36,891 nt of DNA from CAYURH01 sp964447105 (GCA_964447105.1 CAYURH010000009.1:1-36891), one strand, 5' to 3'. Shown: positions 23,037-30,670, counted from the first letter of the stretch. Notes: generated by a model not told the origin, from the sequence alone. Program-made: numbers and translations.

Positions 23037-23690
23037 ATGAGTGAGCTCTGTATGTCCGCTGAGCCGTTTCACCGCGATGGTGATATGGCGGCGCAATTAG
23101 TTGATGCTGCCCGAGGGGCATTGAATGACCACGGCCTATCTGTGGCGCGGCCAGATATAGCTGAGCGTTTTGGTAGTGTGCGTAGTGCGCGGCGTAGTGG
23201 TGGTATGGCAGAAGAAAGTGGGCAGCAGCGGCTGCACGTGGTTCGAGATGGTGATGGTGTGGTGGGGCTTGTTGAACTAGAATTGGATGGCGACGAGAAG
23301 GCTGACGTAGCCCGAGATGCTCATGTTGATCCAGATTCGCTCGGTTTCAAAGTGTCGTATTGGTTCGATAGGGAGCGGTATGGTGGGGCGCGAGCTCCTG
23401 GTTTATATGTTGCTCGGCTCGCTATTGCGGTTGCGCAGCATGATCAGCTTACCGACGGTTCGCCTTGGGCTATAGTGAGTTCGGCGCCAAACGATCCGTG
23501 TCGCGAATTTCCCGAAGCCGGTATGCGCCAGCGAGGTGCTTTGTTACAGAGGCGTTTGGCTCCACGCGGAGTGACATTTGCGATGCATGCGGCCGAAGGG
23601 CGGATTGGGCTCATTCGCAACCCAGATTCACCGCGTGTGCACGTGCGAACCGTAGACGATCCTATGCCGGCTCTGACTGCTCGTCGATAG
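23037..23690 (+). CDS. Possible GNAT-fold acetyltransferase-like protein
   Basis: 217 residues from ATG 23037, placed by the -10 immediately upstream; ATG 23052 is the alternative. The central part has the order expected of a GNAT fold. VVGLVELEL may be beta-4-like. FKVSYWFDRERYGGARAPGLYVARLAIAVAQ recalls the acetyl-CoA binding strand and helix, but without a clean Q/R-x-x-G-x-G/A loop. AIVSSAPNDPCREFPEAGMRQRGALL recalls the late 'N-x-x-S/C-x-x-x-x-x-x-G-F/M' segment. The match is by eye and weak. The last 29 nt overlap the 3' end of the gene on the other strand. Confidence 0.5.
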   Translation: MSELCMSAEPFHRDGDMAAQLVDAARGALNDHGLSVARPDIAERFGSVRSARRSGGMAEESGQQRLHVVRDGDGVVGLVELELDGDEKADVARDAHVDPDSLGFKVSYWFDRERYGGARAPGLYVARLAIAVAQHDQLTDGSPWAIVSSAPNDPCREFPEAGMRQRGALLQRRLAPRGVTFAMHAAEGRIGLIRNPDSPRVHVRTVDDPMPALTARR

Positions 23691-24561
23691 TGCAGGGGAG
23701 GGCGAAGTACGCCAATGGACTACCAAAACCTTGGTCGCGCAGGAAATAGCTTTCTTTTTCGCCAAATGTTTTGAGGAGGTAGGTGTTGAAACTGTCGGGT
23801 GACAGTGTTTGCACACGGTATGCCAGGCGCATAACTGCCGTAAATATTTGTTGTTGTTCGGCTGTGATGGTGGCAAGCGGCTGGGCTAAGTGGATGGTTT
23901 GGCGGAATCCGCTTGCTAGTTGTAAAAATTCATGACTATAGCTCAGCAATGTATCGAGCGCATCATCTAGTGCGCCGAACTGCGCTGGGTTCTGCGACGC
24001 AAAATGGACTGAGTGGATATCGTGCTGGCGCAAAAATCCATCTACCCGTTGCCACTCGCGCAGTACGCGAGCCTCGAGTTCGTTTTTGGGCAATAGTGCA
24101 AGCGGTTCTGGTGAAAGCCCAGTGTCGTAATCGACAATGAGCAGCCCATCAGCCGCATGCTGTAACAAACCGGCGATGGAATGGCTCGGTGTAGGCACGG
24201 TGAGGTAAAGGCCATAGCAGTACGGTGGTAGTTCTACCAGTTCATCGGGTCGCACAAAATATACATCAGACGTCGACGTTGTGTGCGGCACTTTAGCTAC
24301 AAAATCCATGCGTTGCATGTGCATGATAGTGTGTGTGAGGCGCAAAATTTCTTCCGGATTCAATGTACTGGCGCGCTGTTTTTGCAGATGTCGTGATAAA
24401 TGGAACCATTGTTTGCGGACCAAGCTGAGCAATATGGCGGGTGTGTCGCATACCACCACGGCTTTGCCCAGGTCCTGGCGAGCCTGCAGGTGCCGAGCGA
24501 TATCGGCACCGATAGTCGTGGCTGGTTGGTTACTAATATTCCTTCGCTCGTAATACTGCAT
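23662..24561 (-). CDS. Unknown protein downstream of radC
   Basis: 299 residues from the ATG at 24561, with AAGGAGG about 8 nt upstream, one of the best SD sites in the window. It starts 11 nt after the radC stop, so the two form an operon. Visible elements are a basic helical segment (VRKQWFHLSRHLQKQRASTLNPEEILRLTHTIMHMQRMDFVAK), a strand-rich middle (VYFVRPDELVELPPYCYGLYLTVPT, GLLIVDYDTGLSP), and a helical C-terminal half with no membrane segment. No known domain is recognised. Its 3' end overlaps the convergent gene by 29 nt, with no terminator between them, so transcriptional interference is possible. Confidence 0.78.
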   Translation of the reverse strand: MQYYERRNISNQPATTIGADIARHLQARQDLGKAVVVCDTPAILLSLVRKQWFHLSRHLQKQRASTLNPEEILRLTHTIMHMQRMDFVAKVPHTTSTSDVYFVRPDELVELPPYCYGLYLTVPTPSHSIAGLLQHAADGLLIVDYDTGLSPEPLALLPKNELEARVLREWQRVDGFLRQHDIHSVHFASQNPAQFGALDDALDTLLSYSHEFLQLASGFRQTIHLAQPLATITAEQQQIFTAVMRLAYRVQTLSPDSFNTYLLKTFGEKESYFLRDQGFGSPLAYFALPCTIDEQSEPA

Positions 24562-24572
24562 ATGGGTCCTCC

Positions 24573-25241
24573 TTACAGCAAATGTCGCTGTCTAAAACTG
24601 TATTCTTCGGTTTTGGTAACAATGATATGGTCGCGCAGGGGAATACCCAGCAACTGTCCGGCCGCGGCAAGCTGCTGAGTGAGAATAATATCTTTTTGAC
24701 TGGGCACTACTTGGCCCGACGGGTGATTGTGGGCGACGATCACGCAAGCGGCGCGGTCGACAATGGCATCGGCAAAAACCTCGCGTGGATGAGCCAGCAC
24801 TGTATCCAATGTGCCAATAGTGATAGTACGTTGGGCAAGTAGTCGATCGCCGCCGTCTAGGCTAAGACACACAAAATATTCTTGCTGCTTGGAGCGGATA
24901 TCTATAAGCCGCTGTAGAATATCGTGCTGTGTGCGCAGCGGTTGCACGTCACGCACCAGATGCCTGCGGGCGAGCTCAAGTGCTGCCAACAGTTTGGACG
25001 CCTGCGCGGTACTAATGCCACGCAGCGCAGTGAGTGATTCAAAGCTAAACGATTCAGTACCTTGGCGCAATAGCCGCTGAATGCTACGCGCAATCGTGCC
25101 TACGTCGGCCTGGCCGTTGCCGCTGCCAATCATGACTTCGAGCAGTTCAAAATCCGACAGCGCTTGCGCGCCTTTGCGCTGCATTTTTTCGCGCGGGCGA
25201 TCGAGCATGGGTATCTGTTGGATGCGGCGAAGATTTGGCAT
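24573..25241 (-). CDS. radC: RadC family JAB-domain protein
   Basis: 222 residues. An N-terminal helix-hairpin-helix-like part (DFELLEVMIGSGNGQADVGTIARSI, LTALRGISTAQASKLLAALELARR) precedes an MPN/JAB metalloprotease-like domain. The zinc motif is HNHPSG at residues 171-176, followed by D184. The start at ATG 25241 is supported by an extended -10 only 7 nt upstream. RadC's original link to recombinational repair is not well supported; the fold is a metalloenzyme or a protein-binding module, and radC genes often lie in mobile or stress-related contexts. Confidence 0.9.
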   Translation of the reverse strand: MPNLRRIQQIPMLDRPREKMQRKGAQALSDFELLEVMIGSGNGQADVGTIARSIQRLLRQGTESFSFESLTALRGISTAQASKLLAALELARRHLVRDVQPLRTQHDILQRLIDIRSKQQEYFVCLSLDGGDRLLAQRTITIGTLDTVLAHPREVFADAIVDRAACVIVAHNHPSGQVVPSQKDIILTQQLAAAGQLLGIPLRDHIIVTKTEEYSFRQRHLL

Positions 25242-25248
25242 GGAAGGT

Positions 25249-25257
25249 AGTGTACCA
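25249..25257 (-). promoter_or_regulatory. Extended -10 promoter of radC, predicted leaderless
   Basis: On the - strand TGG (25257-25255) then TACACT (25254-25249), 7 nt before the ATG at 25241. No SD is present. Confidence 0.55.
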
Positions 25258-25352
25258 GACCTTGGGTGAAAAGATAAGTAAGTTTTCTAAAAAGTCTATC
25301 GTGGTTTCTACAATACCCCAGATGGGCGGTAGGCGAGTCGGGAAAACCAAGG

Positions 25353-25358
25353 TATCAT
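25353..25358 (+). promoter_or_regulatory. -10 element of the GH1 gene, predicted leaderless
   Basis: TATCAT at 25353-25358, 7 nt before the ATG at 25366. It is not preceded by TG, and the -35 is unclear. Confidence 0.4.
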
Positions 25359-25365
25359 ATAGGAT

Positions 25366-26631
25366 ATGGCGCAACAAAATAAATTGCTTTTGAAATTTCC
25401 GAAACATTTTCTGTGGGGAGCATCGAGCGCCGCGCATCAGATAGAAGGCGGTAATCACAACGACTGGACGGTCTGGGAGTTAGAAAATGCCAAGGCTCTG
25501 GCCAGCAAAGCCAAATACCAGGCCAACTATTTACCCAAATGGCAAGAAGTAAAAGCCGAAGCCGAAAACCCTCATAATTATGTGTCCGCCAAAGCCACCG
25601 ACCATTACAATCTGTATGAAGTTGATTTTAAACTCCTCAAACAGATGAATATGAACGCGTGGCGCTTTAGTATTGAATGGTCGCGCATCGAACCCGAAGA
25701 AGGGGCGTGGAACGCCGAAGCCATAGAGCATTATCGCGTCTATCTGCGCAAGTTACAGGCACTCAATATCGAACCCATCGTAACCCTATGGCATTGGACA
25801 GTGCCGGTGTGGTTTGCGCAAAAAGGTGGTTTTACGCGCCGTCGCAACATAGGTTATTTCGTGCGCTTTTGCGAAAAGGTATTTGATGAGCTGGGGCAAG
25901 ATTTTCGCTATGTCATCACGCTCAACGAACCCGAAGTGTATGTTGCGCAAAGTTACCTCATAGGTCAGCGACCCCCGCAGATGCAGAGCAAACTCCGCAC
26001 CCTGCTGGTGCTTAGGAATCTGCTCACGGCACATAAACGTGTCTACAAAATGGCCAAACACAAAGCTCGCAAATATCTGGTGAGTATCGCCAAAAATGTG
26101 GCGTTTCACTACCCGGGCGACGATGCTAAGTTATCGGCACTCAGCGCTAGCTTTATGCGGTGGGTCGAAGATTACTACATCCTGAATCGCATCAAAAAGC
26201 GCTTGGATTTTATAGGAGTAAACCACTATTTTTCCAACCGCTATTTTGGTTACAAAGCGCATAGTCCCAACCAGCGAGTGAGCGATTTGGGATGGGATAT
26301 GCAACCGGCTAATATCGAATTTGTGCTCAAAGAATTGTCCGACCGCTACGAACTGCCTATCATCATCACCGAAAACGGCGTGGCCGATCGCGATGACGAA
26401 TATCGTAAATGGTGGCTTACCCAGACACTGATGGCCATGAATCGAGCTATGCGCGACGGCGTCAAGTTAGAAGGATACCTCCACTGGAGCCTAACTGATA
26501 ATTTCGAATGGGATAGTGGATTTTGGCCGCGCTTTGGCCTGGCGGCTGTAGATTACAAGACGCGCAAACGCACATTACGGCCAAGTGCAGTATGGTTTGG
26601 ACAAGTCATCAAAAAAGTGCGCGAACTCTAG
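25366..26631 (+). CDS. Glycoside hydrolase family 1 (beta-glucosidase/beta-galactosidase type)
   Basis: 421 residues, a (beta/alpha)8 barrel that removes terminal beta-linked sugars by a retaining mechanism. FPKHFLWGASSAAHQIEGG is the GH1 N-terminal signature. The acid/base is E188 in TLNEPE and the nucleophile is E336 in IITENG. HWSLTDNFEWDSGFWPRFGLAAVDY is the conserved C-terminal substrate-binding segment. No signal peptide, so it acts on imported or intracellular glycosides. The start is set by a -10 at 25353-25358. A strong intrinsic terminator follows 14 nt after the stop. It is one of few catabolic enzymes in this window. Confidence 0.93.
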   Translation: MAQQNKLLLKFPKHFLWGASSAAHQIEGGNHNDWTVWELENAKALASKAKYQANYLPKWQEVKAEAENPHNYVSAKATDHYNLYEVDFKLLKQMNMNAWRFSIEWSRIEPEEGAWNAEAIEHYRVYLRKLQALNIEPIVTLWHWTVPVWFAQKGGFTRRRNIGYFVRFCEKVFDELGQDFRYVITLNEPEVYVAQSYLIGQRPPQMQSKLRTLLVLRNLLTAHKRVYKMAKHKARKYLVSIAKNVAFHYPGDDAKLSALSASFMRWVEDYYILNRIKKRLDFIGVNHYFSNRYFGYKAHSPNQRVSDLGWDMQPANIEFVLKELSDRYELPIIITENGVADRDDEYRKWWLTQTLMAMNRAMRDGVKLEGYLHWSLTDNFEWDSGFWPRFGLAAVDYKTRKRTLRPSAVWFGQVIKKVREL

Positions 26632-26645
26632 AAGGCAAGACCACC

Positions 26646-26680
26646 AGAGGTTATCAGAGGTTGATAACCTCTTTGTTTTC
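26646..26680 (+). terminator. Intrinsic terminator after the GH1 gene
   Basis: AGAGGTTATC (26646-26655) pairs with GATAACCTCT (26663-26672) around a 7-nt loop, followed by TTGTTTTC. A 10-bp stem plus T-rich tail is canonical. Confidence 0.88.
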
Positions 26681-26740
26681 CCCAGAATTGTGGATAAACA
26701 AGTGGGGTGTGGAAATACACGCATATAAAACTCTTGCTTG

Positions 26741-26785
26741 TGGGTAGTAGTGGGTAGTAGACTGATGTCAGTGGGTAGTAGTGGG
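26741..26785 (+). promoter_or_regulatory. MraZ operator: decameric TGGG boxes
   Basis: TGGG occurs at 26741, 26751, 26772 and 26782. The first pair and the second pair are each spaced exactly 10 nt as TGGGTAGTAG units, and the pairs are 21 nt apart. MraZ of E. coli and Mollicutes binds tandem TGGG-type boxes with 10-nt periodicity and represses its own dcw operon. A TATAAA (26724-26729) just upstream would place the boxes at or just after the transcription start. Confidence 0.75.
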
Positions 26786-26822
26786 TAAGCCACTACCAAG
26801 AACAAACACCACAATTAAAAAA

Positions 26823-27182
26823 ATGGCCATGGTTGACTACTTCGAACGCAAGCTGGATGATAAGCGGCGGCTGACTATCCCAGCCGAGCTTCGAGCCGAG
26901 TTTGCAAGCGGGGTAGTGCTGACCAAAGGTTTTGACCGTTATTTGCACCTATACCCAAAATCGGTATGGGACGAATTGGTCGAACCAGCACTGAATGGCG
27001 ACATACTAGACCAGCGTGTTGCTGATTTGAACGTCCAGTTTAGGATGGGCAAAACAGAAGCCGAGCTAGATGCCAAACAGGGCCGCATTAGTATTGAGCA
27101 GCATCTGCTGGATCACGCCGGGGTAACCCGCGAGGTCGTAGCCGTGCGTGCTGGTAAATACTGGCGTATCGTGGCGAAATAG
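26823..27182 (+). CDS. mraZ: Transcriptional regulator MraZ
   Basis: 119 residues from ATG 26823 (ATG 26829 would also fit). It has two SpoVT/AbrB-like half domains. The first has FERKLDDKRRLTIPAELR, corresponding to the usual D-x-K-G-R-L-x-I-P, here with Arg in place of Gly. The second has LDAKQGRISIEQHLLDHAGV. It is shorter than the 140-150 residues usual for MraZ, mostly at the ends. MraZ forms rings that bind TGGG repeats in front of mraZ, and exactly such repeats lie 40-80 nt upstream. There is no SD. First gene of the dcw cluster. Confidence 0.9.
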   Translation: MAMVDYFERKLDDKRRLTIPAELRAEFASGVVLTKGFDRYLHLYPKSVWDELVEPALNGDILDQRVADLNVQFRMGKTEAELDAKQGRISIEQHLLDHAGVTREVVAVRAGKYWRIVAK

Positions 27183-27481
27183 TAGTACATTAATAATTTG
27201 GCGACGACAAACCAACTAGACGAGACGGCCATGACATTGTCATGGGATCTTCGTAGTCGACTATTTGGCAGCCAGTGGGTGGGCCGAGGGCATCCACTTA
27301 GTAAGCCCTAGCACCTTTCCCCTCCAAAACACCTCCCAAAAACTCCACCTCACACAAGTCTCTCATATTAATGGAATTTAGCATTTCGCTCAAAGAAATG
27401 TCACCACAACATCCATTAATCCAACAAAAACAAAAACGTTACATTACAAAAACAAATACACTGGCTGTCAATTAGGCGACT
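27183..27481 (+). other. 300-nt intergenic region between mraZ and rsmH with several inverted repeats
   Basis: No plausible gene. (1) CCATGAC/GTCATGG, 27229-27235 with 27239-27245, a near-perfect 17-nt palindrome. (2) AGTGG/CCACT (27274-27278 with 27294-27298) and AGGGC/GCCCT (27287-27291 with 27305-27309), which interlock and so are alternatives or a pseudoknot. (3) ATTAATGGA/TCCATTAAT (27367-27375 with 27412-27420) enclosing CATTTC/GAAATG (27382-27387 with 27395-27400). A TACACT at 27457-27462 may be a local -10 for rsmH. The last 60 nt are A/C-rich and unstructured. Candidate regulatory leader or operator cluster. Confidence 0.5.
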
Positions 27482-28423
27482 ATGAAAAATACACCACAAC
27501 AACTCCATCGTCCGGTTCTACTTCAGGCGACGCTTGACGTACTTCAGCCCCAGATGGGCGAGACATATCTCGACCTCACGGCTGGTTACGGTGGGCACGC
27601 TTCTGCTGTGATAGCCAAAATTGGCGATGCACACAAAGCTACGCTTGTAGACAGGGATCAAAATGCCATCAATGAATTGCAACCGTTGGCAACGCTCGGT
27701 GCACGGATAATCCAGCAGGATTATTTGAGTGCAGCGCGCGATTTGCACGCGGCCGGCCAGACGTTTGATGTGATTTTGCTCGATATTGGTGTGTCATCGC
27801 CGCAACTTGATAACCCGCAGCGGGGCTTTAGCTTTATGCATGAAGGACCGTTGGACATGCGCATGGATCAGTCGCAAGGCGAGAGCGTTGCTGATATGAT
27901 AAACCGTGTTGATAGGGAAGAGCTGACCCGCATATTGCGCGACTACGGTGAAGAACCGCACGCGGCGCGAATTGCCAGCGCTATCCTGGCCAACCGACCA
28001 TACGCTACCACCACAGAGTTGGCGCAGGTTATCGCACAAACCATTCGTGGCCCAAGGGGTAAAATCCATCCGGCTACACGTACCTTCCAAGCACTGCGGA
28101 TTGCAGTGAATGATGAGTTGGCTCAATTAAGTCACACGCTCGAACTTTTGCCTGATTTGCTAAATGCCGATGGGCGAGTGGCCGTCATAAGTTTCCATAG
28201 TCTAGAAGACCGCCTGGTGAAGCAATTCTTCCGCGAACAGGCCCAATCTGGCTATGAAGCACGCTTGCGCATCATCACCAAGCAACCGATCAGCGGTGCC
28301 ACCCAAGATGTTTCCAACCCACGTGCTCGCAGCGCCAAGCTACGAGCCGCAGCAAAAATAAATACAAAAAGGGGCTACCATGCCAATCAAAGTGCAGGTA
28401 ACCAGCGCGTCGCGAACCTATAA
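27482..28423 (+). CDS. rsmH: 16S rRNA (cytosine-1402 N4) methyltransferase RsmH
   Basis: 313 residues, normal family length. N-terminal HRPVLLQATLDVL, SAM motif YLDLTAGYGGHASAVI, catalytic region ILLDIGVSSPQLDNPQRGFSFMHEGPLDMRMD, and C-terminal RVAVISFHSLEDRLVKQFFRE are all diagnostic. It methylates C1402 in the ribosomal P site. Second gene of the dcw cluster, as in most bacteria. There is no strong SD; AGG at 27474-27476 is 5 nt from the ATG. Its last 44 nt are overlapped by a possible 27-codon reading frame in another phase. Confidence 0.96.
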   Translation: MKNTPQQLHRPVLLQATLDVLQPQMGETYLDLTAGYGGHASAVIAKIGDAHKATLVDRDQNAINELQPLATLGARIIQQDYLSAARDLHAAGQTFDVILLDIGVSSPQLDNPQRGFSFMHEGPLDMRMDQSQGESVADMINRVDREELTRILRDYGEEPHAARIASAILANRPYATTTELAQVIAQTIRGPRGKIHPATRTFQALRIAVNDELAQLSHTLELLPDLLNADGRVAVISFHSLEDRLVKQFFREQAQSGYEARLRIITKQPISGATQDVSNPRARSAKLRAAAKINTKRGYHANQSAGNQRVANL

Positions 28424-28463
28424 GGTTCGGGTAAATCACCCGGGCGTACAAACGCTTAAATAA
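28380..28463 (+). CDS. Possible 27-residue peptide overlapping the 3' end of rsmH
   Basis: ATG 28380 to TAA 28461-28463 encodes MPIKVQVTSASRTYKVRVNH plus seven more residues. It is preceded by AAAAAGGGG ending about 6 nt upstream, a better SD than rsmH, ftsL or ftsI have. The peptide is basic and strand-like with alternating Val. It starts in the +1 frame inside rsmH and ends 22 nt before a 13-bp hairpin. It could be a leader-type peptide or a chance frame; coding is unproven. Confidence 0.3.
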   Translation: MPIKVQVTSASRTYKVRVNHPGVQTLK

Positions 28464-28484
28464 CGCTCGCGCGAACAACCAAAA

Positions 28485-28519
28485 GCCTGCGTACATGCAC
28501 ACCAATCATGTGCGCAGGC
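28485..28519 (+). other. 13-bp hairpin between rsmH and the ftsL-like gene
   Basis: GCCTGCGTACATG (28485-28497) pairs with CATGTGCGCAGGC (28507-28519) with one G-U pair and a 9-nt loop. An A-rich stretch follows rather than U, so it is not an intrinsic terminator on this strand; it could be a processing or stabilising element within the dcw mRNA. Read on the opposite strand a T-run would follow only on the wrong side of the stem. Confidence 0.6.
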
Positions 28520-28545
28520 ACCAAAAATAAAAAACCAAAACACAT

Positions 28546-28908
28546 ATGGCAGAATTTTATAATTCCATTGCGATCCCCAGTAACCGCGCTAACGCAGCGG
28601 TGTGGCGACGTAATCAAAACACCGTGAAGTTCCGAATCGGCCGTGGCCTCGGGCCCATTAGCCACACTGTTCTTGTAGCTCTCATGTTGGCTGTGCTCGG
28701 GCTCATCTACCTGACGCAGATTACCCGTACCAGCACCTATGGCTACCAGATCAACACGCTCAACAACAAGCAGCAAGCGCTCCAGACGCAAAACCGCGAT
28801 CTCCAAGTAGAAACAGCTCGCCTGCAGGCACTCGAACGTGTCAAACAGAGTAGTGTCGCCGCTAGTATGAACGCACCCGTCCAAACCGATTTGGCCAACA
28901 CCAACTAA
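28546..28908 (+). CDS. FtsL/DivIC-like bitopic division protein
   Basis: 120 residues with the FtsL architecture: a 38-residue basic cytoplasmic part, one membrane helix (about 39-60, TVLVALMLAVLGLIYLTQIT), then a coiled coil of about 45 residues (YQINTLNNKQQALQTQNRDLQVETARLQALE) outside the membrane, and a short disordered tail. FtsL sequences diverge too far for family assignment by motif. The position between rsmH and the transpeptidase gene is that of ftsL. It is expected to form the FtsQLB-type complex that activates FtsWI. There is no SD. Confidence 0.75.
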   Translation: MAEFYNSIAIPSNRANAAVWRRNQNTVKFRIGRGLGPISHTVLVALMLAVLGLIYLTQITRTSTYGYQINTLNNKQQALQTQNRDLQVETARLQALERVKQSSVAASMNAPVQTDLANTN

Positions 28909-28915
28909 TCACACT

Positions 28916-30661
28916 ATGCTCCAATCGCTTCGAACGTTTAGCCGTAGCCGCGCCCTTGTGGTGCTTATGCTCACATTGGGGGCGATTATTGTCTGGCGGC
29001 TTTTTTATTTGCAAGTCATTCAGTTTAGCTATTACGACAGCGAAGCCAACAAAGAGCACACTGCCAAATTTATTATCCCAGCCACTCGTGGTCAGATTTA
29101 CGCTCTCGACGGCCAAGACGGCATGGCGCCATTGGTGCTGAACGCACCGGCCTATACGGTATATGCCGACCCTCGGTATGTCAAAGATGTGGGCAAAGTA
29201 ACGGATACTATCCGGCGCGTCGCCGGCGGTGAAGCGGTGCAAGATTTTGAAAAAAGTCTGACCAACAAAGACCGTCAATATGTGGTGTTGGCCAAGCAAG
29301 TGAACTCGCAACAGGCGGATTTGATTCGTCAGGCCGAACTTGACGGTGTGGGCCTGCAGCAATATGACAAACGCGTGTATCCAGAGAACACGCTGGCCGC
29401 TCACGTGCTGGGATTTGTCAACGGTGAAGGGCATGGCCAATATGGGGTCGAACAGGGGTTAGACAAAACGCTGGCAGGCACCGACGGTTTACTAAAAGCT
29501 GTTACCGACGTACACGGCATTCCACTGTCGATCGGGCAAGACAACGTACAGACGCCAGCGCAGAATGGCAAAGACATAGTGCTTAGTATTGATCGCAATG
29601 TGCAGTTATATGTGGAGCAGGCGCTCAAAGCCGGGCTCGACCGCGTGCACGCCACACAGGGCAGTGTGGTGGTGATGAACCCGCGTAACGGGCAGATCAT
29701 GGCTATGGCCAATTTTCCCACGTTTGACCCCAATAATTATCAAAAAACGACTGATTTCGGTGCCTTCCAAAACACCGCATTGTCGCAGCCGTATGAACCT
29801 GGGTCGGTTATGAAGACGCTTACCATGGCGGCAGGTTTGGATACGGGCGTGGTTAAGCCGGATACCGTCTACAACAATACCGGTAGCGTAAAGATTGGCG
29901 ACACCACTATTCGTAACGCGCTGCAAGAATCCATCGGCCCCACCTCTATGACGCAGGTGCTGCGCTATTCGCTCAACACTGGAGCTGTTTTTGTGCTCCA
30001 GAGTATGGGCGGCGGCCAAATTGCCAAATCAGGCAAAACGGTGCTATACGACTACTTCAACAACCGCTATTTCTTGGCACAAAAAACTGGCGTAGCCATG
30101 GCTGGCGAAGGTACGGGCAAAATGTTTTCGCCCACTGACAGCGAAGGCGGCGACGTGCGTTATGCCAACATGACATTTGGTCAAGGTATGAACGCCACGG
30201 TGCTCCAAGTAGCTACGGCGTTTTGCTCTATCGTCAACGGGGGCACGTATTACACGCCTCAGATCGTAGCTGGCTATCGCAACCCAGACGGCAGCATGAC
30301 CGCTCAAGCGCCAAATGTACGCAAAAGCGGGGTAGTAAGCGCCACCACGTCAGCCAACATTACCGAAATGATCCATCAGGCTCGTCTGACTGGACCCTTT
30401 GTCCGTCAAGACAAACCCGGCTATTATATCGGCGGCAAAACAGGTACTGCACAGGTGTACGACCCCCGTACGGGTGACTACAGTCAAACCGATACCATCG
30501 GTAGTTTCCTAGGCTTCGGTGGTAAAACCAAGCCCGAATATGTGATAATGGTACGCGTAATGGATGCGCATATCGGCGACTACGCCGGGTCAGTGGCAGC
30601 AGAGCCGATTTTTAGTGACATCTCCAACTGGATGCTTAGCTACTTAAATATTCAATCGTAA
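28916..30661 (+). CDS. ftsI: Class B penicillin-binding protein (FtsI/PBP3 type transpeptidase)
   Basis: 581 residues. One membrane helix at about 12-32, then the pedestal domain with TRGQIYALDG, then the transpeptidase domain. Active-site motifs: SxxK is S297-V-M-K300 in YEPGSVMKTLTMAAG, SxN is S352-L-N354, and KTG is K508-T-G-T511 in YIGGKTGTAQ. It cross-links septal peptidoglycan with FtsW as partner. No PASTA domains follow. It starts 7 nt after the ftsL-like stop without an SD, so coupled translation is likely. Its place in the dcw cluster favours the division enzyme over the elongation PBP2. Confidence 0.93.
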   Translation: MLQSLRTFSRSRALVVLMLTLGAIIVWRLFYLQVIQFSYYDSEANKEHTAKFIIPATRGQIYALDGQDGMAPLVLNAPAYTVYADPRYVKDVGKVTDTIRRVAGGEAVQDFEKSLTNKDRQYVVLAKQVNSQQADLIRQAELDGVGLQQYDKRVYPENTLAAHVLGFVNGEGHGQYGVEQGLDKTLAGTDGLLKAVTDVHGIPLSIGQDNVQTPAQNGKDIVLSIDRNVQLYVEQALKAGLDRVHATQGSVVVMNPRNGQIMAMANFPTFDPNNYQKTTDFGAFQNTALSQPYEPGSVMKTLTMAAGLDTGVVKPDTVYNNTGSVKIGDTTIRNALQESIGPTSMTQVLRYSLNTGAVFVLQSMGGGQIAKSGKTVLYDYFNNRYFLAQKTGVAMAGEGTGKMFSPTDSEGGDVRYANMTFGQGMNATVLQVATAFCSIVNGGTYYTPQIVAGYRNPDGSMTAQAPNVRKSGVVSATTSANITEMIHQARLTGPFVRQDKPGYYIGGKTGTAQVYDPRTGDYSQTDTIGSFLGFGGKTKPEYVIMVRVMDAHIGDYAGSVAAEPIFSDISNWMLSYLNIQS

Positions 30662-30670
30662 AGGTAGGGT

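Noticed and set aside
26689..26697. Perfect DnaA-box-like 9-mer (TGTGGATAA, the complement of TTATCCACA) upstream of mraZ
   Set aside because: Only one copy; a single perfect 9-mer is expected about once in three or four windows of this size by chance, and no cluster or AT-rich unwinding element accompanies it. Not called as an origin.
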